From: Archilochus colubris
Taxonomy: Eukaryota > Chordata > Aves > Apodiformes > Trochilidae
Length of the DNA: 64,000 nt
Assembly: GCA_023079485.1 (NCBI GenBank)
Contig: CM041090.1
Span: 4,400,519-4,464,518, forward strand
Direction: 5' to 3'
Position numbers and translations under genes: made by a program. Shown piece by piece: positions 1 through 14,300 of this stretch. Position 1 is the stretch's first letter. Every line of letters starts with the position of its first letter. A model generated the notes under the pieces. That model saw nothing but the letters and a program-made list of their open reading frames with translations. It was not told the origin of the DNA and searched no databases.

Positions 1-266
1 GGCTGCCCTGCAGCCTCGGTGGTGATGTGAGAGTTATTGGGGGAAAAGGGGGGAGGAATGTGGTATCCATTTTCCTGTATATTTGCATATATTTAGTAAT
101 TTTTCCTATTTATCATTACTGTTTCACTAAAGTTGTGTAGTTTAGTTTCCAACCCATCAGTCTCTCTCCCTTATTCTCTCTCCTTTCTTTATCAAGTAGG
201 AGAGAGAGATTAATAGAGAGCGGCTGGTACTCGGTTTAATTGCCAGGCCAGTGTTAAACCCTGACA
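1..266 (-). mobile_element. LTR fragment, avian ERVL-like, truncated by the window edge
   Basis: On the minus strand the segment begins TGTCAGGGTTTAACACTGGC, resembling the TGTGATGGTTTAACC start of avian ERVL-type LTRs. An ACCAGCCGCTCTCTATT-like stretch and further LTR-like sequence (GATGGGTTGGAAACTAAAC, TAATGATAAATAGGAAAAA) follow. No retroviral coding sequence is present. It lies in the last visible intron of MADD. The family is recalled from memory, not searched. Confidence 0.5.
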
Positions 267-2302
267 GGTTCACAATATTTAGTACAGCTAATTAACTTTT
301 TTTTAAGAAGTCCACACAAGTTTTTGCTGAATGCTGTTAGCTAACTATTAATAATTTAACATGTTAGTGTCTCATGAACAAGGAAGATCTTCTCATCTTT
401 GTAACAACTAAACTAGCAGCTCTGAGGTTGTCTCTCATCTCTGCACAAGAATAAAGGACAGGTCCCCTGCAACATCTGCTTTTCTTCCTTCTCTTTATTA
501 GCTGGATGGGAAAATTATGCATCTCATTTGGTACATCTAAATTGGTTCTTATCTGCGACCTCTATTTTGGGAGGAGGGAGTTTAATTTCTCAGATTTTGC
601 TTGCAGCATCCAATTCCCAGCTTATTTTTAGTTATTCCTTAAAATTACCTTTTAATAATTTCCATGTCTTAACTCTAGCTTTTGCAATAGGCAATGTAAA
701 AAGAAGTTATTTTTCTTACAGTTATTATACTTATTAGTTGGGGTCTAAACACTGTATTACAGAGTCATCAATAGAAATTTACTTGAAATAACTAGGTCAA
801 ACCCTGTCTATCTTCTTGTACAATATAATAATCTATTAAAATGAGTTAAAAACCTCTTTAAATTATCAAAAATTATTTCTGATCCAAGTAATTTCTTTTA
901 ACTTCCAAGATTGCAAAACCTGAAAAGAAGAAATCCTTAAGCTAATTTTATGACTTCTGAAAACTCATTTTTGTAAAACTCATCAATAATCTTTTACAGC
1001 CTGAAGCAATTTCTGTAACTGGTACAACTTATCTTGCCCATCAGAGTGAAAACATGGTCTCAAACAAATACACAACCCTAAGGTGCAGACTATTTCTGAA
1101 CATCTAAGATAATAGGAATTTTTTTCAGGGTTTAAATACACTGATCTGACAACTTGAACCATGAATAATATCTTCAGAAAATGGAAAAAAAAATTTCCAC
1201 AAATTCAAATCCCAAACTTCTGGGAGATTAATTGATGGCAACCAACAAGAAAACCACAACACCTAGAAAGGCTTTACCATTTTAATACCTTATAACTTTG
1301 TGTTGCCATAAAGAGACAACACATTATTGTGGACAAAGACATTAATTTCAGCAGTGTCATATTCACTGTCTTTTTATATTGCAGGAGAGAATCCCTCAGC
1401 TAGAAGATCCTGTTCACAGCACCAAAGAATAGTGAGAGTCTTGGTAAATGGAGCTGCTGACTTAGATTTTGATTAACAGCCAAAGCATGGATGCTGATCT
1501 ACTGTGGAAATGTTGTAAATTTTACCTTCTTTTTAATTGTTTCATATATACACTTAAGACCTAGACAGATGTCCCACAGATGGGTGGAGAATAAACCAAT
1601 ATAGATTCAGGGACTATTTCAAGATGTGGATCACTTCTCCTGGACAGCTGCATCTGAAGTCACCTACTGCTTTCAGACACTACTTAACTATAGTGTGACT
1701 GACATTTTCCCCAAACTTGACTGGAGGCAGATTATATGTAATACTAATAACTAACCAAAATAGCACAAATTCTTTATTCTCCTTAACCTTTGCTTTCCCA
1801 CTCTTTACCACAGTCAAGCTCTGAAACAAAAGCCACTGGACAAATAAAGTAGAACCTGACAAAACATCCACTACCTAAAACAAAAATTAAATTCCACATA
1901 GAGCTAAGAGGAAACTTGGCAATTAACAGTAATTCTTTGAAAGAAAAGCACAGTGTAGGAGAACAATCAGCTACAAATCCTGCTTAAAAATGTGGTTTCT
2001 CAGATGAAAGAGGAACATACCAAAGAAAATTCCTACCCACATCCAAGTTATTATTTGTTTGCTTCAGGAGTCTCCTAGCATCATCTTTGTCTATTAACAC
2101 AGGGCACCTAGGTCACAAGTCTTAAAATGGTAAAAATAAACATGTAAATTCTTATGTTAAGTCACCCATCTCTCAGTCAGGCAACATGCAATCTGCATTT
2201 CTCTCCCATCTTTGAAACTGCAGTGCAACTTTGAATCTGAAGACTGGAAATTTGAGTTACTGCCATGTGAGTACAGACCTAATATCAAAATAATGTAATT
2301 AC
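267..2302. other. MADD intron downstream of coding exon 33
   Basis: No coding or RNA gene seen. The terminal MADD segment (mammalian VPEIKEVVSHKYK) was searched for on the minus strand and not found. The sequence is AT-rich and unique-looking. It contains a TGCATG (minus strand) at 2185-2190, 112 bases beyond the exon 33 donor. Confidence 0.8.
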
Positions 2303-2372
2303 CAAATTCCTCCAGGACAAAGACTCCTCGCACAGTATTGCACTTTTTAATGTGATTCAGCTCTATGAAAAC
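2303..2372 (-). CDS. MADD: MADD coding exon 33 (70-nt, homolog of alternatively spliced human exon 34)
   Basis: Twenty-three codons plus one base: [20 protein letters not shown], then EEF. It matches the mammalian sequence before the terminal VPEIKEVVSHKYK segment. At 70 bases, skipping it shifts the frame and changes the C-terminus, as described for human exon 34. Acceptor TTTTGTAG, donor GTAATT. The next exon is not in the window. Confidence 0.95.
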
Positions 2373-5300
2373 CTACAAAAGAAGAGGAAAAGGAGCATGA
2401 AATCAGTCAGGTTTGTGATTTTTTTAGCTAAAACCCGAAATAAAACAAAAACATCATCACAGCAGATACAACCTCAAGTACTGGAGCATACACTACCAGT
2501 TCATTTACAGTTTAATATATAAATAAAGGGTGAAATAAATATTCAAAAGACAAACTTGCTACAATGCTAGAAATCAACAAAGAACTTAAAAGTGCTAAGA
2601 AGCGAAGACAGCAGAAGATGAAGTACCTTCCGCTCCTTGCAGGAGGAGAAAGCATGGAAGAGAAATGAAGGAGTTAGTAACTCTGACATATCCAACATTG
2701 CTACCCCTTCAGGCACTCAAATGAGTTATTGCAAAAAAGAATACCAACACACCTGGAATACAACAGAAGAGCGGGACAAGAAAAAAAAAAGCTGGCTCCC
2801 AAATTTGGCACCATTTGTAGCCTCTTGATCCATCCCACTTAATTCTGCCCCTCCATGCATCCTCCTCCAGCACAGAGGGCAGGTAAGGGGCACCACACTT
2901 CCCACCCTGACACTGAGCCTCCTACCCAGTAGCCTAGCTCAATCCAGAGGGGAAACACTGATTGTCCTGCTCCGTGACAGCCTTGCTGATTAAGATTTCA
3001 CCCCAGTTATTGATGTACCCTCTGATACTTACTCTCAAAACCATCTCCTTTAACAGCCGGTACCAGGTTTCTGCTTTAAGCAGGACAGGAGAGTTTGGAC
3101 CCTTCTCAATTGTTTGCTTACTTCCCATATGGCTGCTGTCAGCTGAGCCCTCACTTAGAAAACCACCCTGCTTTAAATCTATGTTGCACATACATGAACA
3201 TCAACAGACAAAACAGCAGAAACTGCATGACTAGGTTTTCCAGTTAGAACCTAAATGCCAAGATTCCATGAATAAACAAGGTATGAGCATAATGAATTTG
3301 TTCAATATCTGATCTCTTTCAGGATAGGAAACAATCCCTTCTTGTATGCACATCATCAAAAGGGTCAGTCAGTAGGCAGACATAGGAAGCCACCAAAAGT
3401 GCTGTAAGGAATCATTCCATGTTCCAGTTCCTAATATAGTTGATTTTTCAAGGCAAGAAAAGCACAGAGAGTAACATTGCCCTAACATTCAGAGAAAATC
3501 TGAGTCCAATACCAGGACACTGCAATTTCCTGGACTGACACTTTCAGTGCCTATACACTTACAACACCATGATTTTAGGACCAATTTTTAAAACATGTTA
3601 GTAGAGAGACTTCATTGTCTTGGAAAGAAGGGACAGGAAAACTCTGCAACCCTTTGGAATCCAGTATAAGCAACACCCATGGAATCACAGGTGGTGTGCT
3701 ACCCAAGAAAGGCAAAGGAAGGCAATACCAGAAATTGTTGTGTTGTTTTTAAGAAACTGGCTTCATCTTTATCAATACAGATGAGTAAATGCACTGTACA
3801 TCTGAGTGAAGTCAGCCTGATTTTCAAGCAAGAAGAATTTTGTTTGTTTGCTTTGGGGTTTTTTTGTAACAGAGAGCTAACAAACATATCCAAGGTATTC
3901 TTTGCTCAGTATAAAAAAACCTAAACTTCCACTTACTTTATCAGAAAAACTTACTTTCTGCTTATATTCAAGCATTCAAGGGGAAGGAGAGCTAATGCCA
4001 CCTTGTTTGTGTGCTTTCATACATCTTCTGTATCAGTTTAGTTGATCGAAAGCATTTTAGTTTTTGAGAAAAAGAGTACAGAAGTCAGTAACAACACTTT
4101 ATTGCACTTGGTTTCTTTTTTTCTTTATTATGTTCTCTGAAAAGTTCTTTCTAGTAGTCTAAAGTATAAAATTCAGAATCTCAATAGAAAGTTTCAGGCA
4201 AAACATTGGATCTGGTAACACTAGAGCTGCCTAAAAGACTTGACTGCCCCAGGTGCTCAAGATCTGAGTATAACGTTAAGGAGTGCTGCATTTCCAGAAT
4301 GAGCAAGGTAAGAATTTATCAAGCTTGTCACAATTACAGTATGGTCTCCATTTTCAGAAGACATTTGAGTTGACAAGCAATTTCTTGCTACATTTCCTCT
4401 CAATCAGAAAATGAGTGCAAAGGAAATAACAGTTACTTACCCTAGGGAAACTGGTTCTTCAAGACAGAGCATTCACTGTGAATCCTACTGTAGCTGGACA
4501 TATCCCTGCTGCATTTCATTAAAATTTCCATCTATTTTTTACACAGATTAATTCATAAAGGGACAGAGTTACCAAGTCCCAATACTATAACATATTTTGT
4601 AGATGTAAACTCAGAATAATCTGCCAGTGCCACAGGTACATTCAGCTCCTCCCTATTCCAGAGCACTTCCTCTGACCTGCTAGGCACAGTCTTGAATATT
4701 TTTTTCTTCTTAAACTTACGTGTGCTGCCAGATGGTTTGTGAACACTCAAGACAACTACGAGTTGTCAATAAGTTGGCCCACCATGCATCTAGGACATTT
4801 GCTAAGGAATTCAAAAGGTAACAAAGTATACACACTGCAAATCAAGAGCCTTCCAAACCAGTTTCATGAAAGCAAGCACCACTGTCACACAGAAGCACTG
4901 CATTCAGACTTCTCCAGTATGACAGAATAGACTTTTTTTTTTAAGTGGAAACCTCTCTTACTTTGTTCTAAATTAATTATTTCTGTGCCATCCAATTAAG
5001 CAGAGTGACTGAAATCCCTTATTTTAATAAGTTGTGTTGCTGAAAAGAGTATTTAGAAATGGGCCAAGAGCAGGGCCTATACATGGAGTAAAGAGATGAA
5101 GAGAAAGCTGTCCCCGATGAGGTCCTGTAGGCATTTGTTGGTCAGTGTCCCTACCCAAACTCAACAAAACCACTATTTTCAACATGGAGAAATGGGTGTA
5201 GGATCCTGGTTTTAGTCATGCTATTATACACATTCTGGAATCAACTGTTTTAGGAAGCTATTAATATAATTTATATGAAAACAGCAAAGTTCAATTCATG

Positions 5301-8300
5301 TCATATAGCAGACTGGCTGATGAGTGCTGGAATAAGAATGCAAACATTCTTGACCTCCACAGAGTATGAAATTGGAGGGGATTTTTTTTTTTTTTGTAGG
5401 TATCCTTTATATAAGTGCATCAATAGCCCATTCCACACAGACCCTCAAGTGGCAGCTCTGTATGGAAGACTTTTCATCTGTTTGGATATTTTCTTTTGAG
5501 AAGAAAAACAAGGATACATCTCAGGTCCACTAAAAGGAACTGAATGCTCTTGCCAGCTGGCAACGTAAATGCAGTAGATCAAGAATTAAACACACTGAAT
5601 ACACGAAGTGTATTTTTCAGAATTGTACTTGTCTCAATTTCCATCTTAAGTAATGGGAACTCATCTGGCTATAGCCTCACTGGAAAGGTGATGAAGGGAC
5701 AGCACAATCTTTCAGGTGGGAGAGGCAGCTGGCATGCTTCCTGTGTCTGACCTGCACAAAGGGTCTTCTAGAAAAGATGTAATTTTTATCCCAGACAGCA
5801 TATTATAACACCATTCTCTGTAAGAAAGAATATGGCAAAGCCAGTACTCTTGGAGTGCTGGTGGTAGCACAGGATCCAGTGCTGTTCAACTGGTAATTGT
5901 CTGGACAGTCACACAATAACAATCAATATTAGATTTCCCTAAGGTTTCTTTTAGCATGTCATTCCAGTCTTTCAGGGAAAAAAAGACTTTGAATTTAAGG
6001 ACAAGGGTATGTTCCAGTATTTGGAGTTTTATTTTTGGACAGATGCTGTGTTGTCACTATGTGCTTACCACTGCATGTCTCTGGCTTGTGAAGATGCCTT
6101 TTACATTTAAGAAACCACAATGATGACGATGTGGCTACCTTCTTATATATCTTTTCTCCCTGCAAATGCGTATATGCCTGGCTGTTCATTTATGAAACAG
6201 AGTGATCTCCACAGACTGTTCAAGAGATGAGCAGTTTCAGCTCAAAATCAATTCTGACTTCTGGCAGAGGAAGGAAAAGGAGAAACAAACAGAACATTCC
6301 TTATGGTGTATCCTCATTGCAGGACAAAGTAATTTCCATTATGTCCATCTATAATAAAATCTAACTGTTGCCAGGGTTTAACTTTCAAAGGCTTTAGACC
6401 TGCCATTTCTAATAACTAGGAAAATTTATTCTGTTCTACCAGTGAGTTCCTCTTGCAGTTCTTCACATTTCAGCATACCTCATAAAAAGTTCAAATCTGT
6501 CACTGAGTGAGACTGTTCCATCACAGAGTAGGTTTGAAATACTACAGCAGGTCAGCTGCAGAACAGCTTCTACCCTGGTATTAAACAGGAAAAAAAACTG
6601 CAGGAAGTTGACAACTCTCTACTCCCTATATTGGCATGTCAGAACCCAAAGAAGGGTATGGTGTGACTGTGACCTTGGGAGAAGTAGGAAAGCTTCTGAC
6701 TGTGTGTGTTTGAAATGCATGTGCACTTCCAGTGGGATCTACACTGATATATCCTCAAAGAACAAAGCTTGTGTGGGGAGAAAAAAAATCTAGTCAGGAG
6801 GAAAGGAAAAAACACTCCACAGAAGACTGACAGAAGCTTTTCTTTCCATCTCTCTCACACACATACACACTCTCTCTCCCCTAAAAATTGATTCTACTGT
6901 CTAGCAGAGCATGCATTTAATAACATATGCAAAACAAAAAACACAAAGCAAAACAAAAAACAAGGATCAAAGGAAGCAACAGAAACAACACCCAGAGAAA
7001 GAAAGGAATGACAGTTCTAGTTGTGCTTCCTCTATACCCACAAGATCTATTTGAGAGGAAAAAAGAACCAGTAATTTTTTCTTGGTTTTGTGACTTAGAA
7101 CAAAAGCCAGTTTACTATTTTATTTTCATATGAAATTCTACAGATGACTTCTCAAAATTTAAAACAAGATAGATAAATACCATGCAGAAGGTTGCCCTCT
7201 GTACCTGCACTATTCCAACATTGTATCTTTAAGGCTCTGCTTATGCAGTCAGGATATGTTCACACTGTGATTTATTGCGGCAGTTTCAGATTACTATTGA
7301 TCACTTTTTCTGTTCCTTAATGTACTGCCTACCATCTGTTTTGTGATTAGACAATTCAAACCACCAGAAAAAAGAATTTGAAACCTGTATCAATGTTTTC
7401 TTTCAGCTGGTTACAGTTTTCTTGAGGCTATTTCATTTCAGTGTGCCTTTCCATACAGATACATATGTAAAAATATATGTGTGTTTGTGTGTAAATATTC
7501 ATGTTTTTTTTACCCTTGTCCTTGTTACTACTCTGGGAAGAGGAAACACATCCACAGGCATGCTGCAAAAAGCTTCATACTCACAGTTTTCTCACAGATT
7601 TCCCTCATACCTGGCTGTGCATGAATTTCAAGTTAATTCCTTCCAGTGTGACCTGAAGAAGACCTCCTTCACCAGTTTTCATATCCTGCACAGGGAATTC
7701 ACCACCCAGCTCAGGGCCTGTTACATTTTAATAAAAAAAAAAATTAAATTAAAAAAAAATAATCATCAAAGAAAGACAAAAATATCCAGAGAGAGAGAGA
7801 GAAAGAACAGAAAGCAGTCAACCAAGTCATGAAACGTGGAAAGGAAGTGTCAAAAAATTAAAAAAACAATTTCCATGTGATATGTCTGGCAAGAAGACAC
7901 TACTGAGAACAGTAGGGAGCATTGCAGCAGCCCAGCTCCCTAACTACAACCTCCTGAGAACCACCAGACTTTTAAATATTCTAAGAAATTTCATCCTGGT
8001 TACATGAAAGGGCATCAATGTCAGCTCAATCTGTATTTATCACAGTTCACATTGGCATTTTGTTTGTTTTAAATGCCACATTTCATTCCTGCAAGCACAA
8101 ACTGGGCTTGTATTTGTGACCTTGATGATTTTGTATAGCATTACTTTATACTTTCAGCCATGAAGAAGTCAACATGGTCACAACAGTGACCATTTAGTAG
8201 GGAAGATGAATAGATGACAACATAGGCATTTTCATCTATTGCATCATTCAGTTCAGCTAGAAAATACTTTCTTACAATGACTTTTTAAAAAAATTACCAT

Positions 8301-11300
8301 TTATGCAGAATAATTGAAAACTGAACTCTGAAGGATGACTAACACATTTTTAATACATTATTGTTTAAATCTTAAAATAGCATTCAAAGACACTTTCCTC
8401 CATCCTCAGTAAAGTCCAGTCCTCCTCCTCTCCAAATTAAACTGAATTAATGGTAGAAGAAAGAACATGGTGGCTCTTCTAAGCTCACAAAGATGTACAA
8501 AGCTACCATTAGTGAAGTGATATTATGCTCCAAGAAGTTGTTAATTAGAAAAAATAATTCTTGATTGCAAATTAAGCAACAAATGTTTCCAACAAAAGGG
8601 AAATCTTTTACCTGGTTTGATGCTTTGTTGCCTTGCTGCTGCTCTCTCCATACTGTCTTTTACACAGTAGTATAGCTCCCGACACTACCATATAAAAGGA
8701 AAGTAATACAATGTTATTTTTCCAAATTAGTAAGGGAAAAAGAACAGCAAGATTCTAAGAGTCTAAAAAAAAAACAACAAACCAAGCCTGCAGTGATGCA
8801 TAACAACAAGAAGCCTACAGAAGTTCAACCACAGCTAATTACTAGGTGGTATTTATAGTTATTTTTTCAGTTGATAGAAAAACTATTTCATGTCATTTTA
8901 TAGCACAAGCTGGTGAAGAGTTCAGGGTTTGGCACACACACACTCCTGAGCAATCTAGCCAGGTTTACTCAGTTTCCTATTGTAGAAAAATCCTCAAACA
9001 GTATCACAGTCCATCTCTTTCTTTCAGTTTCCAGCCATCATTTGTATTTATCAAGCTCTTATACTCTTTATTTTGTTACATATGTCAATTTCCTTATACC
9101 ATATTCTTCTACTCATCTTCCTCCAACTCACCTCTCTAATATCAAACAATGTCAAGCCATAAACTCAGAGTAGAATTTAAGAACATTTTCTATCCAAAGA
9201 CCAAGATACATGCAGTGACTTTTCCAAGTAGCTTCTGTAGCATCTGTAGCATACTGCTTTTGTCCTCCTTCCTTTTGTAGTCACATCTGCTCTACAATGA
9301 CACTGTCTATGTAAAATGAATGGTTTGAAGTAGAACTCTCATCCCTTTATACATCTCAAAGATAACTTTTCAATATGCTAATTGCATTTACAAATTATAT
9401 ATTGTTTGTTGGTCACCGTGTAGGAGTTCCTGGAGTTCTAAGAGTTACTGGAGTTTTGCTAGTAAGTTTAAGCTATTTCTTTACATCTGCAGTTAATCAT
9501 AAGGAGAAGAAAAGTGCTATCACATTAGTGGAGAATGTTGGCATACACAAAACAAAAATCAAACGTGCCCATGGAGAAAAACTTTTTATCTAATTTGTCC
9601 ATTTGGATTTTTCATTAATGATATAACTCAACAACTAAGACATAGCTTTACTTGGCTTTTTCTCCATTAAGCTATCACAACATTCTGACTACCTTTATTA
9701 GCCTGCAAGCTCACACAACATTTAGTAATACTGATGCTTTCCTTCTGACCAAAACAAGTAAAAGCTGCACAGGTAATTCCTTAAATTCCTCCTGCTGTGC
9801 TACTGTCTCTAGGTAAATGCCAACGCATAATGTCAGCACTATGAAAAAACACTGCTGGAGAATCCTATTTTTTAGTAAAGAGGGACAGTGCTACACCAAG
9901 TATTTGCTTATGCTCTTAGCTTAGCACTGTGGGTATTACACAAGATGGGTACCTTCTTTGTGTAGAACTTGTTCAGTTGTGTCTCCTGCCCATTCCTCCT
10001 CCAGAGGCACAGCACTTTTGTTTTGGGGCAGTAAGTCATGTTGATGAGTTTCTCATACCACCAGCGTTCATACACAGTTCCAATGTTGCTCCTCAGCACA
10101 ATGCAATCATCACATACCTGGGAGCACAAAACATGACCTAAGTTTTCTACCCCTCTTTGTTGAAGACTGATAGTTGCATCAGCATTACTCTTGTATCTAC
10201 CTCCATGAAAAATATGTCTCCTGTGGTGTCTGTCCCAGCATGTACTACAAAAGTCTGCTTCTTGATGTGGCGGCTGCCACTGGGTCTCAGAGGGAGCTCC
10301 CGTCCATTCTAGAGAAAAAAAAATACACAATCATCACTCTACCTTAAAACCAACTTCTCCTGATCTATTGAAAAAAATCTATTTGACACCAGAAGCATTT
10401 TCCACAGAAGAAAAAAAAAAAAAAAAAAAAAGTACGTTTAACACAGCTTACTGGAGTCAGTTTTGGACAAAGGCCTAAGGAAGACAGTCTATAAAGTTTT
10501 GTTTCAACAAGCCTGGTAAGTTCAGTTTTAACAAGTGTGATAACTTTAGTTTAAATGAGTGTGACTATGAGTTACTCCAGCATACAACCACCACACTGCT
10601 CGGTATGGAACAGGGAAGTGTCTGGGTGGCAGGAACATTGCAGTACACTGCTCTGCTTTTTCCCAATTAATTGTAGGATAATTTTCTTTCTTACCGTGCA
10701 TAAAACTAAGCTCAAATGTAAAAATGCTTTGACAAGCTAGCTTTCAAAGTGCCTCACATCCACTCTAGTGAGAGCTGTTTTAAAAGCTAGCTTGATTGTT
10801 TATCTATATATGTATATACATATACATATAATGAAATGTAAGATCTATTCTTCATGGCATCTGAGAGAGGAAACAGTGTTGTAGAGAAACTGATTGCTAC
10901 AAGTCTCACAATGACCTGGGAACCAATGGAAAACTACAGTTTTAACAAATAAGTTCAGTTTTAACAAGTGTGATAACTTTAGCTTGAACGAGTGTGACTA
11001 TGAGTTACTCCAGCATACAACCACCACACTGCTCAGTATGGAACAGGGAAGTGTCTGGATGCCAGGAACATTGCATCTGCTTTTTCCCAATTAATTGTAG
11101 GATAATTTTCTTTCTTACCATGCATAAAACTAAGCTCAAAAGTAAAAATGCTTTGATAAGCTAGCTTTCAAAGTGCCTCACACCCACTCTAGTGAGAGCT
11201 GTTTTAAAAGTTAGCTTGATTGTTTATCTATATGTATGTATATATATATATATATTTATATCCATATAATGGAATGTAAGATCTATTCATCAAGGCATCT

Positions 11301-14300
11301 GAGAGAGGAAACAGTTTTGCAGAGAAACTGATTGCTACAAGTCTTACAATGACCTGGGAACCAATGGAAAACTAAACACAGTCATAGTAAGAATAAGGGC
11401 TCCCACTCACAATATTATGAAAACATAAGCATTGCATAGAACTTTGGTGCTGAAGTGTCCTCTTTATACATGTTTGTATTGCAGTTCTGGTACCTGCATA
11501 ACATTGTAGTATGATAAACAGGGACCATACAATCACAGTCTTTATACCCATGAAAGCATAATTGAAATAATTGAAAATTAGTGGTGCAGAGCATTTCCAG
11601 AATAACTTTCAGGTAATATTTTCCTCCACTTTAGCTCCCACTGCTACACCACTCATGACTATTTTACTTACCAGATTGGCAAGCTTGTCCAGAGTATCAT
11701 TTATCTGCTGGCTGTGCACCAACCCAATGTGTGATTTTCCCATCAGGCGACGCACCTTTTTCCTGATGTCATTCTTATTCACCTAAAAAGCAGATAAAGG
11801 CAGGGACTTACTCTTCCCTATTCACAAGCAGCAACTCCTGTCTCCCAAAATCAAAATACCAGCACCTTGGTTTCCATGGATAAGATAGCAAAACAAGTGA
11901 TCTCCAGCTCAGTCATGCCAGAGGCTCTTTAGCCCTTCAGAAATACAAGCAGAAGCTGCACCACTTGTCCCAACCACTGGGCAAATGATCCTGTGCACAA
12001 CAGATTCTTTTGCACACTAGAGCATTTCCAACTCCTGACATCCAACATTGTTAACTTATGTGATGGGTCTCATCTGTCACAACAGCTTCTTCACCTCTTC
12101 TCCTGCAAGGACTTGATTTAGTCAGCTGTGGAGCCATCAGCACAAGAAACATTAACACAAAGGCAGGATATCTTTCAGAATTCTCACTCTTTAATAGTCT
12201 GTTTCCTGATCATCAGCTCTAACATCTCTAGAGTCTCCTCCAACAGCAGCAGCTTCCACCCAAGCATGAGATGCAGAGAAGCTCAGAAGCAAAACATTTC
12301 TGCCCCAGGTGACCCTTCAAAAGGTTATTATTATGAACAGCAGCCACTGGTACTCTAGGCCTGAAGACAGTACACTCATGCCTGAGCACCTACTTCAAGC
12401 TAGATTGAATATTCTTTTACCTTAATGCAATAGAGCACATAAAACAAACTCACTGTGCTTCCTTCCTTTGCTAAGAGTTTTTTGAAACCTCTTTGAAAGC
12501 ATTTTTCCTGTAATTTTTTAGGTAAAACCTACTAGGATCTGCTATTCCAAAACAAGAAAATACATTAAAATTCCAAAGTGTTGGGTTTGGAGGATTATGC
12601 TTCCCCTGACAGTTCAGAAGAATTCACTTTGCAATTACTACCAGAAGATGCCCTGAGATACCTCGGTACATACTCTTTGTTTCTTAAAGCCCAGACTCTG
12701 CTTGAGAAGAATCCAATATGTAAATAATACACAAAATATTCTAAATCCACCATCTTTTAATCTAAAAATTATAATCAGATGGGAAAAAAACCTAACCACA
12801 TCCATAACAAAAAAGAATCCAACAACCCTTCTTTTGCCTAGTTCTTCATTCCACCCTCACTCCTGAGCATCTCTGAAGAGTCACTGAAAGAAATCATTTT
12901 TATCAAAACTCTCTGTAATTCCCTGTTCACCTACAGCCCATTGGCCCACAGTGATATAATTTTCAAAGGCATAAAATATTCTGTTTGCCTCCTTACCCCT
13001 CTCCCCCAGCAAACTGCCTTCTTGAGGATTGGATTCCTTTCACCAGATGAGAAGACACTTCCCCTCTGGGTCTAACTCTATCAATCTCTCTCATGAGACA
13101 GCCTTTTGAAACCAACATTATTTGCTCTCCTCTTTTACACCCTTTTTTTAGAGACTGTGTGGGTTATCATTACTTCCACAGACTCACAGAGATGCAAGTC
13201 CTAGTGGCTAAATGCCATAGTCTTATTGTGAAATGAACTAATTCCAAACATACTCAAATTCCTTCTTAAAGGAATCTTAAACCTTACCCTCATATTTCAT
13301 TGATACTGAGGAAAATCACTACCTTCTTTCTTCCAACTTTTTACTGGCAAGCTGTAACACTGCACAGCATAACCCATCAAAACTGGTACAGGTAAAACCA
13401 TACACTTAGGCTGCTTCTAAACATGAAAAATTTAGAAGACTGATTTCCAGTAACGTTGAGGGAGAATCAGTATTATCTAAGAAATTATTCAGACTGAAAG
13501 ACATTGCTAGTGGCCATCTACAGCATTAAGCTGCATATACACAGCCCACTGAATGAGATAAAAAGGTCTGCTTACTAGTGACACCAAGTTTCATACTGAG
13601 TTATTGATATGCACTTTCACAATCTACCCATGTTCTCCTTTTACCTCTGAATTCTCTAGGATTTTCAATTTTCATCTGGAAGAAAATCAGATTAGAAGAC
13701 ACCTCTCCTAAATTTATAACCCATACTCTCGAGAACAAGAACATGCTCTGAAGGTACTAGGAGGACTAAAATAAATCCTACTTTAAATGACAATGTATAT
13801 GCATACCCATGGCATAGAACTGTGCAAACTCTGCCAAAATATCTCAAGGCATCTCCAGGTACTGAAGCAATTATTTCGTTAAGACCAGGAGATGTTTTAT
13901 AATAGTCTTTCATGTTCTGAGCTCTGTGAACAGAGAGGTAAGGTTTCAAGACAACAAAATACATTGCTTTAATCTGATCAGTGATCTAGTGAAAAGAAGT
14001 CACCTTTATCATAAGCATATAAGCAATCATGTTATGCAGCAGAGTAGCCAACAGGCGGTCCTCGTCATCCTCCAAACGCTTCCGATCGTGTTCTCCCAGG
14101 GAAAGGTACCTGCAAGGAGAGCCAGACCTGAAGCAGCCTCACAGGAATTCTTCATTTAATCCACCCCAGCACTGGCAGAGGACAGAGCACTATTTGTAAA
14201 GTGGATGGCAAATAAAACCCAAAAAAAAAACCCCACCAAGCCACTAAGCCGCTGGCATTTTTCCAATAAAACATTGTGGTCACTAATTAAACATTGCCAT

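Noticed and set aside
17..215. Inverted repeat CTCTCTCC ... GGAGAGAG near 176-207 as a possible RNA hairpin
   Set aside because: It is low-complexity CT/GA sequence inside the LTR fragment, so pairing is not specific evidence of function.
2934..3234. Overlapping frames of 85-90 codons on both strands
   Set aside because: The sequences are complementary readings of one segment. Neither resembles a known protein, and the frames do not fit a MADD splice phase.
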